This document shows, in pieces, positions 1-10,047 of a stretch of 64,000 nucleotides of DNA. The stretch's first letter is position 1. Every line of letters begins with the position of its first letter. The stretch comes from Astragalus membranaceus (lineage: Eukaryota; Streptophyta; Magnoliopsida; Fabales; Fabaceae). Both the position numbers and the translations under genes were made by a program. Location of the stretch: NCBI GenBank assembly GCA_039519185.1, contig CM076847.1, forward strand, positions 46,941,708 through 47,005,707, read 5' to 3'. The notes beneath the pieces are model-generated. The model had not been told where the DNA came from, did no database searches, and was given only the letters and a program-made list of their open reading frames with translations.

Positions 1-346
1 CGCATGGGCGTTCTTGCAGGCTTTCGAGCTTTTGTGCATTCACTTGGAGAGGCAGATCTCCCCCGATCTGTTCTTCCACCACTTCGAGGTCAACCGGAGG
101 CACGAGGAAGGGACCCAGGATTGGTGGGAGCATGTGAGCTTCCGCGCTCGGAGGGGCCTTAAAATTTTCATGCCCTACTCTGATTCCTTGAAAAATTGGA
201 AAAACAAGTACTTCTTTGTCGTACCGGTGAATGAGGAAGCCGTGAGGTTTGTTGGCAAATATGGTGCTGATGGAGAGTCCTCGGAGTCCACTAAGTTCCA
301 GATGGGGTGGTCCCTGGCTCACTTCAACCGGTGAGCTCATGCGTAT
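1..346 (+). pseudogene. Tat1 antisense ORF (aORF), first visible part
   Basis: The open frame enters from the left edge and starts with N-A-W-A-F-L-Q-A-F, the motif found in the same position in the Tat2 aORF near 51970. It continues with a tryptophan-rich segment (WWEHVSFRARRG) and a conserved FFVVPV stretch. This family is usually annotated as 'putative gypsy type transposon' (Pfam Transposase_28-like); its function is unknown. The frame reaches TGA at 332-334, probably a decayed sense codon, and 12 bases later is cut by the solo LTR at 347. Coding resumes at 2893 in the same strand and order. Confidence 0.7.
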
Positions 347-843
347 TGTAACACCCCCTTTTACTAATTATAAATAAACACGCAATTATCAGAGTCACCA
401 CGAGGGCGCTACATTTTTCACCACATAAAAACTCCAAATTGATTTAAATCAAATCCTCAAAAATATAGTTAATAAATCTCTAAGCAGCGGAATCATAAAC
501 TCATTTAACATCTTCAAAAATAATTAAACATTAAACCAAAACTCCAAAAATAAATAATAATAGTTTGACAACGGTAACTAAGACCCTCCCCGGTGCTACG
601 CATCAGAGCTGACACAGACCCAACGAGAAGGAAACTACACCTAGCAATCCTCCACGAGTGCTAACGATCACCTGCAGTGTTGCCACATAAGAGCAACATT
701 CCAAGCAGAAGGGGTGAGCTTAACAGAAATAATAAGTTAATGATAGCAGTATATAAGCAGCGGGTAAATCACGGGAACACAGAAAGTCAACACATCATAG
801 CTATACCATCATATCTCATTACAAATCATTTCATAAATATACC

Positions 844-935
844 ACGTGTTGTAGCATCACAGCTACCTCGAAAATCAATACATCATAGCACCACACAAGA
901 CACAAATTCCATCAGAACGGAACACCAAAACACGT

Positions 936-1016
<81 letters not shown>

Positions 1017-1298
1017 ACTATGCAACAATGCAACCCCTCTGGGCATATGCATGCGGTACCGATCTCGTAAAAGGCCACGACGGGCATACCACCAAAATAA
1101 TCACGTGTTGTAGCATCACAGCTACCTCGAAGATGCATATGACAATGCGACTCATGATTCATGCATAGATACACATACTCGGAGTATTTAATTAATAAAT
1201 ACCATACCACCAAAATTATTATCACACAGAAATACCACGTGTCGTAGCATCACAGCTACCTCGTAACTCTCACCTGTTTACAGCATCACAGCTACCAC
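844..1298. repeat. Dispersed ~26-bp motif, four copies inside the solo LTR
   Basis: The motif GTAGCATCACAGCTACCTCG, preceded by CGTGTT or CGTGTC, recurs at about 844, 1102, 1237 and, less completely, 1277. GTAGC...GCTAC within it is a small inverted repeat. The copies surround the (AT)n tract. Confidence 0.7.
939..1014. repeat. (AT)38 microsatellite
   Basis: Uninterrupted AT dinucleotides for 76 bases. The alternating Tyr-Ile ORFs read through it on both strands are artefacts. Confidence 0.97.
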
Positions 1299-2892
1299 AT
1301 ATCACCTGTACACATCACGCCAAACAGCGCGCACAACCAAAACACACACACAGCACAGAAATTGGCGCACAGCACCACCGGACAACACCAGCACCACAGA
1401 CACACGCAACACCACAAATTGGTGCACAGCACCACTAGACAATGCCTGAACTTACGCACTAGGCGCGCCCACACACAGGACACAAGGGCAGCGACAATAA
1501 CCAGTACAACATCCTATTTGTTCGACCATTTTACTAAACAGCTAAGGAGCAGTATTTCTCAGCAACTGTGCACGAACTCCGACAATTAATTTAGCATATC
1601 AAACGATGTCGGAATTTTGCAAACGAATATCCTCTAGAAAGCTTGAGATGTCTAGTTTCTAGAAATAATTTTTATTTATTTGTTTAGGTACCCAAATAGT
1701 ACAGTTTTGTAAAATACCTCTCAGGGTACAGAAGTTCGACAGCTTCTGTTAGCTAAATTGTAACGCAGTTTTCTCTTTGAATTCTCAACCAAATGAAACG
1801 AAATCCATGTCTAAATTGAAGCCCCGTGAGTCTGGTTTACAATGAGATAAAAATCATCCGAAACCGAGTTTGGTGGAAAGAGTTATGAACAAAACATTGA
1901 ACCTATACCCATACGGTTTCATGCAGTTTTTCATATTCTTTTTCCCATTTTGTAAAAATGTTTTCTCCAGTTATACTGACTCAAATTTAGCGAAACCAGT
2001 GCCTAAAGTGAAGGAAATCATGTCTACTTCCCAATGAAACAAACCCCACGCAATTCGGGCCAATAATGAAGTCACAATCACCGAAATACTGGACACCTAT
2101 CAAAACGGCTTCAAAACGAAATTTCAGCACATCAATTCCCTCTTTGCACAACAACCACTAGAAACCAGGTTTTTAACGAATCCACATCACGATATGATCG
2201 ACAACCACAACCCACCCGCCATTATCAAGAATCATCATCAACATCATATATCATCAAAATCAATCATCACATAAAGACAAACACCATTGAAGACTTAATA
2301 ACAACACATCATGCGACATCGCACCATCATCAATTTCAATCCAACATCGCAAATAATTCAACCAAACCCTAACTACACATATACCCTCATCATAACCCAT
2401 TATTAGTGTTAAAACCCACCATTACCTTAAATTTTGATGAACACCAACGCCCCCTTGAGCATGTCACCAACAAAATTCAGCAACAAGGCTCCTCCCTCCT
2501 CTTGAACTCGCGAACCTTCTTCTCTTTTTCCTCTTGGGAGGTGCTGAATTCTTCCCTCTTTTCTCTTCTCTCTATTCGCAACTCCCTTCTATTTTTGCCT
2601 TAGGGTTTGTGCTAATGACAAGCCAACCCTAACTCCCATCTAGTCTAGGCGCCTAACCCATGGACATGGGTCATGGGCTCTCCTCCAACTTAAGCCCTAT
2701 TACTATTCTCCACACCCCTCTCTAATATTATTATTCCTATTAATTCCAACATTAGGATAGGTCCATAAAATAATATATTTTCATTCCAATATTATTTTCT
2801 ACACTTATTCCCCAATTAATTAAATCCATTAATTAATTAATTAAACAAATGACTAAATAAATATCTAATCATTTTTGGGGTGTTACACGTAT

Positions 2893-4121
2893 ACGGTCGG
2901 CTTGAGTAGGTTAACTCCCATAGATCAGGAGTCTTTGGCGATCCTGACTAATTTTGCTGACCTGATTACCTACCGGGATCCCAAAAAGTTTGGCATTTAT
3001 GTAGCCCGTCTGGTCGGGGCAGGCTCTAAGTCCCAAGTGATGGCCGTGCTTGGTAGGTTTTGATAGTTTACAATGTCCTTAATTTTTAATTGTCTCTTTT
3101 CTGTCATAACATTCCTCCTTCTCTTTACTTTGCAGATAGCATGGGGACTGACAAATTTTCCCGCTTGAAAGCGATTTCGGAGAGAAGATTTGGCATCCCG
3201 CAGAATCCCCAAGCCATGACTCCCCGAACTGAGCCTCTGCCTGCCGTTCCGATCAATACTGTCACCGTAGCCACCTATGCCAAGGATCGGACGGCTGACC
3301 TTCAACATCAGAAAAGGCAGCACCCTATGCCGCAGGAAGACCTCGCCTCCAAATCTCAGGCCCCTCGAGCTTCAAAGAAAGGTCGCCACGGGAAGCATAA
3401 AGCTTTGAGATCTTCCGGGATCTCGATAGACGACGAATTTTTGAAGAAGCACCTTGAGGATTCCCGGGTTGATCCGGTAGAGGCCACCGCCAGGCTATTT
3501 CGGCATTTGGCTGACGTTTCCAAATTACAAAGGGCGGAGGCTGAAAGCCAGGCCAAAGGTAAATAGAAGGGTCATATTACTTCTTGATTTCGCTTTTGGT
3601 AGTCCAATTTCAGATGCCCTGGCGGAGAGGGACGCCGAACAAGATCTCCGGGCTGAGCTGCAGAGAAAATATGAGTCCCTGTCTTCGACTCTAGCGAAGA
3701 CCCAGGAAGATCTATCTGCACTCCAGAAGGAGAGGGATAGGCTTGAAGGGGAGAGGGACTCTGCCCTGAATCTGAACAAGGAGCTCGAGCTCTGGATTTC
3801 TGAACTTGAGAGCCAAGAGAGGCATGCAGTGGAGGTGGTTGCCTCGCTGAGGGTCCAGATTTCTGAGCTTAAAGCTGACCTTCGGAAAGTCGGACAGGTC
3901 ACGGTTGGGTCCAACGTGGATCCCTCGCTCCGGGTCATTGAACTAGAAGAGGAGCTTAGACTGGCTCGCGAGAAGATCTGAGACACCGAGCTTGAGATGA
4001 TCGAGGTGGCTGATATGGCTGTTGAGGTGGCTGCGGAGAGCTTTGAAAAGGCGCTTGCCCAGGTCACCGTGATTCACCCTTCTCTGGCACTAGACCAGGA
4101 GGTTCTGAGTGTGGATCACAC
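2893..4121 (+). pseudogene. Tat1 antisense ORF, middle part with two inferred introns
   Basis: Coding resumes after the solo LTR's duplication, runs to LGRF-stop, and restarts in another frame. The transition fits an intron at 3053-3135 (GTAGGT...TTTGCAG), matching an intron at the same place in Tat2. A second, shorter candidate intron is 3559-3613 (GTAAAT...TTTCAG, 55 bp, short for a plant intron). The C-terminal part from 3614 is rich in Glu, Lys, Leu and Arg with heptad-like spacing and is probably a coiled coil, as in the other aORFs. A TGA at 3979-3981 interrupts it (likely a former CGA). Tekay1 then cuts the frame at 4122 and coding resumes at 12728. Confidence 0.65.
3053..3135 (+). other. 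Inferred aORF intron (83 bp) in Tat1
   Basis: The donor is TTG|GTAGGT and the acceptor CTTTGCAG|ATAG, with a T-rich interior. Removing it joins a phase-1 codon and keeps the reading frame open across the gap. Position and phase match the 80-bp intron in Tat2 (51390-51469). Confidence 0.6.
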
Positions 4122-6795
4122 TGTAACACCCTAAAATTATTTAATTAATTTATTTAATTAAGTAATTGGGGATTTAAATTAAATTATTTGACGAAATTTT
4201 ATTAATTAGAATTTATGCTAATATGTGTAGGAAGTATTAGAAAGTGGAGGTGCCGAACCAAATGGACTTGGGCCTAAGTGAGAAGCCCAAGCCCATTATT
4301 CTTGTCATATGCGAAGTAGCTAGGCTAGTTGGAGGCTAGGGTTTTGTGGCAATTCGCAAATTGGAGAGCTAGAGAGTGAGGGAAAGGGCGCCGTAAGGAG
4401 AAGAGAAGTAGAGGAGAGAAGTCGCACCCAAGGAAGAGCAAGGAACGTGATTTTGTTGCTGTGGTCCTGTACGTGACTATCTCCGGAGCCTCCGTTCTTC
4501 AATTTCGAGGTTAGGGGAGCTCTATCATTCTATCTAATAATTCATATGATGGGTTCTAGATCTAGGGTTAGACTAGATTTTCTTGATGCGTTCTTGATAT
4601 ATTGTTGATGTTGATTTTCCATATAGATATGCGAATTGAATTGTTGGGCTATACATGCGAATTGATTTGTTGGGTTGTATATATATGTTGATCTCTTGAT
4701 ATGTTCTTGTTATGCGAATCTTGGGTACTGTGTGTTCATAAGATTATGGGTTGGTATTGCTTGAATTTTCGTTGATTGATTGAGTGTGTGCATAGGCGCC
4801 TAGGGCGCCAAAGTGATAGTGATGATAATTGCTAAGAATCAATTTTTGTGCTTGTTGTGTTGCTGGATTTTTTGTTGCCTAGGTACAGAATTAGGCGCCC
4901 ATGAGTAGGGCGGCCTGTGCCAAGAATGTTGTTGCTGAAAAATTGGTCATGGAAGTAGGCGCCCATGAGTGGGGCGCCCTGTGCCAAGATGATGTGTGGT
5001 GACGTTTTCAATTGAGTTTTTAGTAAAATGAGTTTTGGTGATTTTCGAAAATCAAATAGGTGCATTTTTGGTTGCTGGAAAAATTGAGTTTTTACACTTT
5101 AAAATTTGTTGGGAAACCAATTTTCAGCGTTGAAAAATTGTTGAACAAAATTCTGGATGTTGCTGCTGTTTCTGGGCGCTAAGCGCCTGTGCTGGGCGCT
5201 GGGCGCCTGAGGCGTGTGTGTTGCGCGTGTGTGCGCGCCTGGGCGCTAGGCGCCCGTGTCTGTGTTGTGTTGTGCGTTGTGCGCGCCTGGGTGCTGGGCG
5301 CCTGTGGCGCTGTGTTGCGTGTTGCGTTGTGCGCGCCTGGGCGCTGGGCGCCTGTGGCGTGTTGTGTTGCCTGGGCGCCTAAGGCGCCAATTTTCAGAAC
5401 GTTGCCTAATTTTTCCCAAACTTATTTTTATCATAACTTTTGACTCAGACGTCCGTTTTGAACGATTCGAAAAGTGTCGTGAAGCTTTTTACGTTGTCCA
5501 TCTTTGGGTCCAATTTTTAAAATGAAAAATTGTTATTTTCTGATTGTTTGTGGGCGCCCAAGTGGCCACCCCCGGTGATCGTCCCAGGGACATTGAAAAA
5601 TGATATGAAGCTCTTTAAAAATCCTTTTGGTGTATAGACGACAGTTTTAGCAAAATAATGTCAAAAATGATGATTTTGACGATGATGCCTTCGGGGCTAG
5701 TTAAATGACTGTTCCGCCCTTAGTGGCTATTATTATTATTTATGACGTGTAAAAGACTGTTTTGCCCCTATTGGCCAAAGTTGTAGATAATGATGTGTAA
5801 ATGACGAGGATGCCCTTGGTGGTTAGTCAAATGACGTTTTTGCCCTCAGTGGCTATTGTTGGAGTTGATTGATGTTTATGTGTAAGTGACGATGAAAAAC
5901 CAGTGACGTTTGGGGCCCGAAGGGCTAAGTGATGTTAAGGTCTAAATGGCCAAGTGACGTTGTGTGATGATTATGAATTTGACAGGTGCTGTGCTCCGTG
6001 CGAGCAAACCGGTAAGTGACGGGTCACATTGTTGACTATGATCTGAGTAATTGTGTGATTGTGTGTTGTGAGTGGTGCATGTCATAGTGTCTCATGCCCA
6101 TATGCATAAAACCAGTGACGTTTTGAGGCCTGGGTGGCTAAGTGATGATGAGGCCTGAGTGGCTAAGCGACGTTTTGTAAAAAGGTACCTTCATGCATAT
6201 ACCCGCGAGTGGGTTGCATTTCATAAATCTATATGACATGAGATGAGTTATTGTAAGTGATGTGAATGGTGACTGTGATGTGATATTTGGTATTTTTGGA
6301 TGCTGATTGTTCTAGTGCGTGGCCCAGGATTAGTACTTATCATATTTTCTATTATATGGATTGAAATGATGCTCACCCTTTCCTGTTTGAATGTTACCCC
6401 CGTGTTGGTAACGTGCAGGTGATTCCCAGTGAAGGTCTTAGCTTCACTTTTGAGTCGAGTCGTCATGCTCTGATACGTAGCACTCAGGGGGGGACGAACT
6501 CGGCATTTATTAATGATTGTTGGTTGTTATGTCCATGTGGACCATTTTGTTAAGTTTTATTGTTTTCCGCTGCGTAGATGGTTTTGTTATGTTGAGTTTT
6601 ATAAGCGACGTTAAAATGAGGCATTGAGATTTTGATATTGTGAAGTGCTACGTGGACGTATGATTTTTGAGTTAAACTGTTTTTAAAGTTTGATAAGCGA
6701 CGTTTTATTGGAGTATGTGTAACATTCCCTATGAATGAAATTTTTTCAAACTCTGATTTTTATAAACAAAGTGGCGGGTAGAAAGGGGTGTTACA
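4122..6795 (+). repeat. Tekay1 5' LTR (2674 bp)
   Basis: TGTAACACCC to GGGGTGTTACA. A leader splice donor candidate is at 4510 (CGAG|GTTAGG). A GGCGCC-rich array occupies about 5174-5391. At 5690-5950 a loose repeat of 'tgcccttnnnggc' with TGACG blocks recurs. Near the right end are the blocks shared by all Tekay-like LTRs here: GTTACCCCCGTGTTGGTAAC (6390-6409) and CTCTGATACGTAGCACTC (6469-6486). It contains no gene. Confidence 0.92.
5174..5391. repeat. GGCGCC/GCGCC-rich array in the Tekay1 5' LTR
   Basis: About ten GGGCGC or GGCGCC half-sites with spacers such as CTGGGCGCTGGGCGCCTG, giving a GC-rich island in an AT-rich LTR. The 3' LTR has the same array at about 11100-11317 with single-base differences. 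ORFs across it on both strands are composition artefacts. Confidence 0.8.
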
Positions 6796-6799
6796 TTAG

Positions 6800-6811
6800 T
6801 GGTATCAGAGC
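6800..6811 (+). other. Tekay1 primer-binding site
   Basis: TGGTATCAGAGC lies 4 bases after the 5' LTR. It is the standard plant sequence complementary to the 3' end of initiator methionine tRNA. Confidence 0.9.
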
Positions 6812-6906
6812 AGTTCGGTCTGTCCGGCCGGTAGTTGAGTCGTCGTGTTGAGTAACATTGAGTTTGTTACTCGTTTCTGAATTCTGTTTTCTGTTGCAGT
6901 GCTAGA

Positions 6907-8829
6907 ATGGCCAGACGGGATGATGCTGCGCTTGCTGCTGCATTGCAAGCTATGGCTCAGGCGATGCAGGGTCAGCAGAATGCTGGAGACAATGCTGGTT
7001 TTCGGAGTCTGACAACCTTCCAGAGGGAGAATCCGCCCACCTTTAAGGGCAAATATGATCCAGATGGTGCTATGGCTTGGCTGAAGGAGATCGAGAGGAT
7101 TTTCAGGGTGATGGACTGTACTGTTGAGCAAAAGGTCCGCTTTGGTACCCACATGTTAGCCGAGGAGGCCGACGACTGGTGGTTGGCTACTAGGCAGAGG
7201 TTAGAGGCTGTGCAGGAAGAAATTACTTGGGAGGTATTCAGCAGGGAATTTCTGAGGAAGTATTTTCCTGAAGACGTCCGAGGGAAGAAAGAGATAGAGT
7301 TTTTAGAGCTGAAGCAGGGTGGTATGTCTGTGACTGCCTATGCGGCAAAATTTGTGGAACTAGCGAAATTTTATCCACACTACAGTGAGGCTACAGCTGA
7401 ATTTTCAAAATGCATCAAATTTGAGAATGGGTTAAGGCCTGATATTAAACAGGCCATTGGTTATCAGAAGATTCGTGTGTTCGCAGATCTGGTTGACAGT
7501 TGCAGGATCTTCGAGGAGGACAGTACTGCTCGCTACAAAGCTAGTTCTGAGAAAAAGGGCAAGTTTCAGAGTCGAAGCAAGCCGTACGAAGTTCCTGCGG
7601 GTAAGGGTTATCAGAGAGCTGCTGGAGGTAAGGGTTCTGGTGGGGGAGATGCCCCTGCTAGTATTGTCTGTTATAAGTGTGGCAAGCCTGGCCACAAGAG
7701 TACTACATGCAGGTCTGATGAAAGGAATTGCTACCGTTGCGGTAAAAAGGGTCATATGGCAGCTGAGTGTAAGGGCAAGGATGTGGTGTGTTTCAACTGT
7801 GGTGAGTCTGGGCATATCAGTACAAAGTGTACAAAGCCGAAAAAGGAAAGGTCTACTGGGAAGGTATTTGCATTGGCAGGAGAGGAGCCTGATGATGATG
7901 ATGGTCTGATTAGAGGTACGTGTTTTATTAATGGTACTTCTCTGAAATCTCTTATTGATACTGGTGCTACCCATTGTTTTATATCTGTTGATTGCTGTAA
8001 ACGATTGGGTCTTGTGTTATCTGCTATGTGTGAGGAAAGTTTTATGGAACTGAAAAAGAGATTGACGACGTCGCCTGTTTTGACGTTGCCTAATCCAGAG
8101 GAACCGTTCGTTGTGTATTGTGACGCTTCGAAGATGGGTCTCGGTGGTGTGTTGATGCAGGATGGGAAAGTCGTTGCGTATGCGTCGAGGCAGTTGCGGA
8201 TTCATGAGAAAAATTACCCTACGCATGATTTGGAGTTGGCTGCTGTGGTATTTGTGCTCAAGATTTGGAGGCACTACCTTTATGGTTCGAGGTTCGAAGT
8301 GTTCAGTGATCATAAGAGTCTAAAGTATCTGTTCGATCAGAAAGAGTTGAATATGAGACAGCGTCGGTGGTTAGAACTCTTGAAGGATTATGACTTTGGT
8401 TTGAATTATCATCCCGGCAAAGCTAATGTAGTGGCTGATGCTTTAAGCAGAAAGTCGTTGCATATGTCGGCAATGATGGTGAAAGAATTAGAGTTAATTG
8501 AAGAATTCAGAGATTTGAGTCTGGTTTGTAAAATGACACCTCGCAGTGTCAAGCTGGGAATGTTAAAGATCGATAATGATTTCCTGAGCAGCATCAGAGA
8601 GGCTCAGAAGTCAGATGTCAAGTTAGTGGATTTAATTAATGGGGTTGGTCAATCTGAGGATGAAGATTTCAAATTAGATTCCAGTGGTGTGTTGAGGTTC
8701 CGGGGTAGGATCTGTGTTCCGAACGACGAAGAGATGAAAAAGGCAATTTTAGAGGAAGGTCATCGTAGCAAGTTGAGTATCCATCCTGGAGCGACGAAAA
8801 TGTATCAAGATTTGAAAAAGATGTTTTAG
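6907..8829 (+). CDS. Tekay1 Gag-protease-(RT deleted)-RNase H polyprotein, 640 aa
   Basis: The ATG at 6907 follows a splice-acceptor-like TTGCAG (6894-6899). Residues about 30-220 are the retrotransposon Gag domain (AWLKEIERIF, FYPHYSEATAEF). Three CCHC knuckles begin near residues 255, 275 and 295. The aspartic protease motif IDTGATH is at about residue 350. At 8026-8028 (atg|tgt) the sequence jumps in frame from the protease to ELKKRLTTSPVL at the RT/RNase H connection. Comparison with Tekay2 shows about 1.2-1.3 kb missing, covering the rest of protease and all RT. RNase H (YCDASKMGLGG...ALSRK) follows. A TAG at 8827-8829 (former TGG) ends the frame inside the integrase HHCC domain. Confidence 0.9.
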   Translation: MARRDDAALAAALQAMAQAMQGQQNAGDNAGFRSLTTFQRENPPTFKGKYDPDGAMAWLKEIERIFRVMDCTVEQKVRFGTHMLAEEADDWWLATRQRLEAVQEEITWEVFSREFLRKYFPEDVRGKKEIEFLELKQGGMSVTAYAAKFVELAKFYPHYSEATAEFSKCIKFENGLRPDIKQAIGYQKIRVFADLVDSCRIFEEDSTARYKASSEKKGKFQSRSKPYEVPAGKGYQRAAGGKGSGGGDAPASIVCYKCGKPGHKSTTCRSDERNCYRCGKKGHMAAECKGKDVVCFNCGESGHISTKCTKPKKERSTGKVFALAGEEPDDDDGLIRGTCFINGTSLKSLIDTGATHCFISVDCCKRLGLVLSAMCEESFMELKKRLTTSPVLTLPNPEEPFVVYCDASKMGLGGVLMQDGKVVAYASRQLRIHEKNYPTHDLELAAVVFVLKIWRHYLYGSRFEVFSDHKSLKYLFDQKELNMRQRRWLELLKDYDFGLNYHPGKANVVADALSRKSLHMSAMMVKELELIEEFRDLSLVCKMTPRSVKLGMLKIDNDFLSSIREAQKSDVKLVDLINGVGQSEDEDFKLDSSGVLRFRGRICVPNDEEMKKAILEEGHRSKLSIHPGATKMYQDLKKMF

Positions 8830-8838
8830 TGGTATGGT

Positions 8839-10035
8839 ATGAAGAGAGATGTGGCACAGTTTGTGTATGCCTGTTTGACCTGCCAAAAGTCGAAGGTTGA
8901 ACATCAGAAGCCTGCAGGGTTAATGCAACCGTTGGAGGTTCCAGAGTGGAAGTGGGATAGCATAGCGATGGATTTTGTGACGGGATTGCCGAATACAGTT
9001 AAGGGTCATGATGCTATTTGGGTGATCGTTGATAGGTTAACGAAGTCTGCTCACTTTATTCCTATTAATATCACTTATCCAGTGTCGAGGTTGGCAGAGG
9101 TATATGTCAAAGAAATTGTGAGGCTGCACGGTGTTCCGAAGAGTATTGTGTCAGATAGGGATCCGAGGTTCACCTCCGAGTTTTGGAAGAGTTTGCAGAA
9201 AGAATTGGGTTCAAAGTTAAAAATGAGTTCGGCATATCATCCCCAGACAGACGGTCAATCAGAGAGGACAATTCAGTCGTTAGAAGATTTGCTGAGGGCT
9301 TGTGTATTGGAACAGCGGGGATCATGGGATTCCTACCTTGCGTTGATTGAGTTTACCTATAACAACAGTCACCATTCCAGTATTGGGATGGCACCGTTTG
9401 AAGCATTGTATGGTCGAAAGTGTAGGACGCCATTGTGTTGGTATGAGTCGGGAGAGAGTGTAGTATTGGGACCGGAGATTGTCCGGGAGACTACAGAGAA
9501 GATCAAGATGATCCGTGAAAAGATGAAGGCTTCGCAGAGTCGTCAGAAGAGTTATCATGACAAGCGGAGGAAGGATTTAGAATTTCAGGAGGGTGAGCAT
9601 GTGTTCTTGAGGGTTTCTCCTATTACCGGTGTTGGTCGAGCGTTGAAATCGAAGAAGCTCACTCCTCGATTTGTTGGTCCTTATCAGATTTCTGAAAGAA
9701 TCGGAAATGTGGCTTATAGAGTGGCTTTACCGCCAAATCTTTCGAACTTGCATGACGTGTTTCACGTGTCACAACTTCGGAAGTATGTTTCGGATCCATC
9801 TCATGTAATCCATATGGACGATGTAGAGGTGCGGGATAATCTCACTGTGGAGACGATGCCCGTACGGATTGAGGATCGTGAAGTGAAGGCGCTTAGAGGC
9901 AAAGAGATTGCATTAGTGAAAGTGGTCTGGCTAGGAGCTGCCGGCGAGAGTATGACTTGGGAGCTAGAGAGCAAGATGCGAGAATCCTACCCAGAGTTGT
10001 TTGATCAGGTAAATTTCGAGGACGAAATATTCTAA
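8839..10035 (+). CDS. Tekay1 integrase with chromodomain-like tail, 398 aa
   Basis: It continues the same frame after the TAG at 8827; the first ATG is 8839. The HHCC zinc-binding histidines lie before the stop (GHRSKLSIHPG) and the cysteines after it (CLTCQKSK). The DDE core shows D in WDSIAMDFVTGLP, D in SDRDPRFTS and E in DGQSERTIQSLED. The C-terminal DNA-binding part contains LTPRFVGPYQI. The last ~50 residues (LVKVVWLGAAGESMTWELE...SYPELF) match the Tekay chromodomain region, which in this lineage guides integration to heterochromatin. The three DDE residues are intact. Without readthrough it could be made only from its own ATG. Confidence 0.9.
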   Translation: MKRDVAQFVYACLTCQKSKVEHQKPAGLMQPLEVPEWKWDSIAMDFVTGLPNTVKGHDAIWVIVDRLTKSAHFIPINITYPVSRLAEVYVKEIVRLHGVPKSIVSDRDPRFTSEFWKSLQKELGSKLKMSSAYHPQTDGQSERTIQSLEDLLRACVLEQRGSWDSYLALIEFTYNNSHHSSIGMAPFEALYGRKCRTPLCWYESGESVVLGPEIVRETTEKIKMIREKMKASQSRQKSYHDKRRKDLEFQEGEHVFLRVSPITGVGRALKSKKLTPRFVGPYQISERIGNVAYRVALPPNLSNLHDVFHVSQLRKYVSDPSHVIHMDDVEVRDNLTVETMPVRIEDREVKALRGKEIALVKVVWLGAAGESMTWELESKMRESYPELFDQVNFEDEIF

Positions 10036-10037
10036 GT

Positions 10038-10046
10038 GGGGGAGAG
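10038..10046 (+). other. Tekay1 polypurine tract
   Basis: GGGGGAGAG immediately before the 3' LTR is the expected plus-strand primer site. Confidence 0.85.
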
Positions 10047-10047
10047 T

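Larger units (their letters stand above)
347..2887 (-). mobile_element. Tekay-like solo LTR (2541 bp) inside the Tat1 aORF
   Basis: It begins TGTAACACCCC and ends GGGGTGTTACA, and is flanked by the 5-bp duplication cgtat (342-346 and 2888-2892). No internal PBS, gag or pol is present, so it is a solo LTR. Orientation is minus: the reverse complement carries the landmarks seen in the plus-strand Tekay LTRs here, including a GCTCTGATGCGTAGCAC block (594-612) and a TGTTGC...GGCAACACTGCAGG block (672-698). Its short ORFs come from the microsatellite and low-complexity sequence and are not genes. Confidence 0.85.

Noticed and set aside
677..1225. ORFs on both strands through 935-1225 with alternating Tyr-Ile
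   Set aside because: They read through an (AT)38 microsatellite in a solo LTR.
3525..4067. 180-codon Ser-rich minus-strand ORF
   Set aside because: It is the shadow of the Glu/Leu/Arg-rich coiled coil of the aORF on the plus strand.
7432..7974. 180-codon minus-strand ORF opposite Gag
   Set aside because: Antisense of the zinc-knuckle region; the sense frame has clear motifs.
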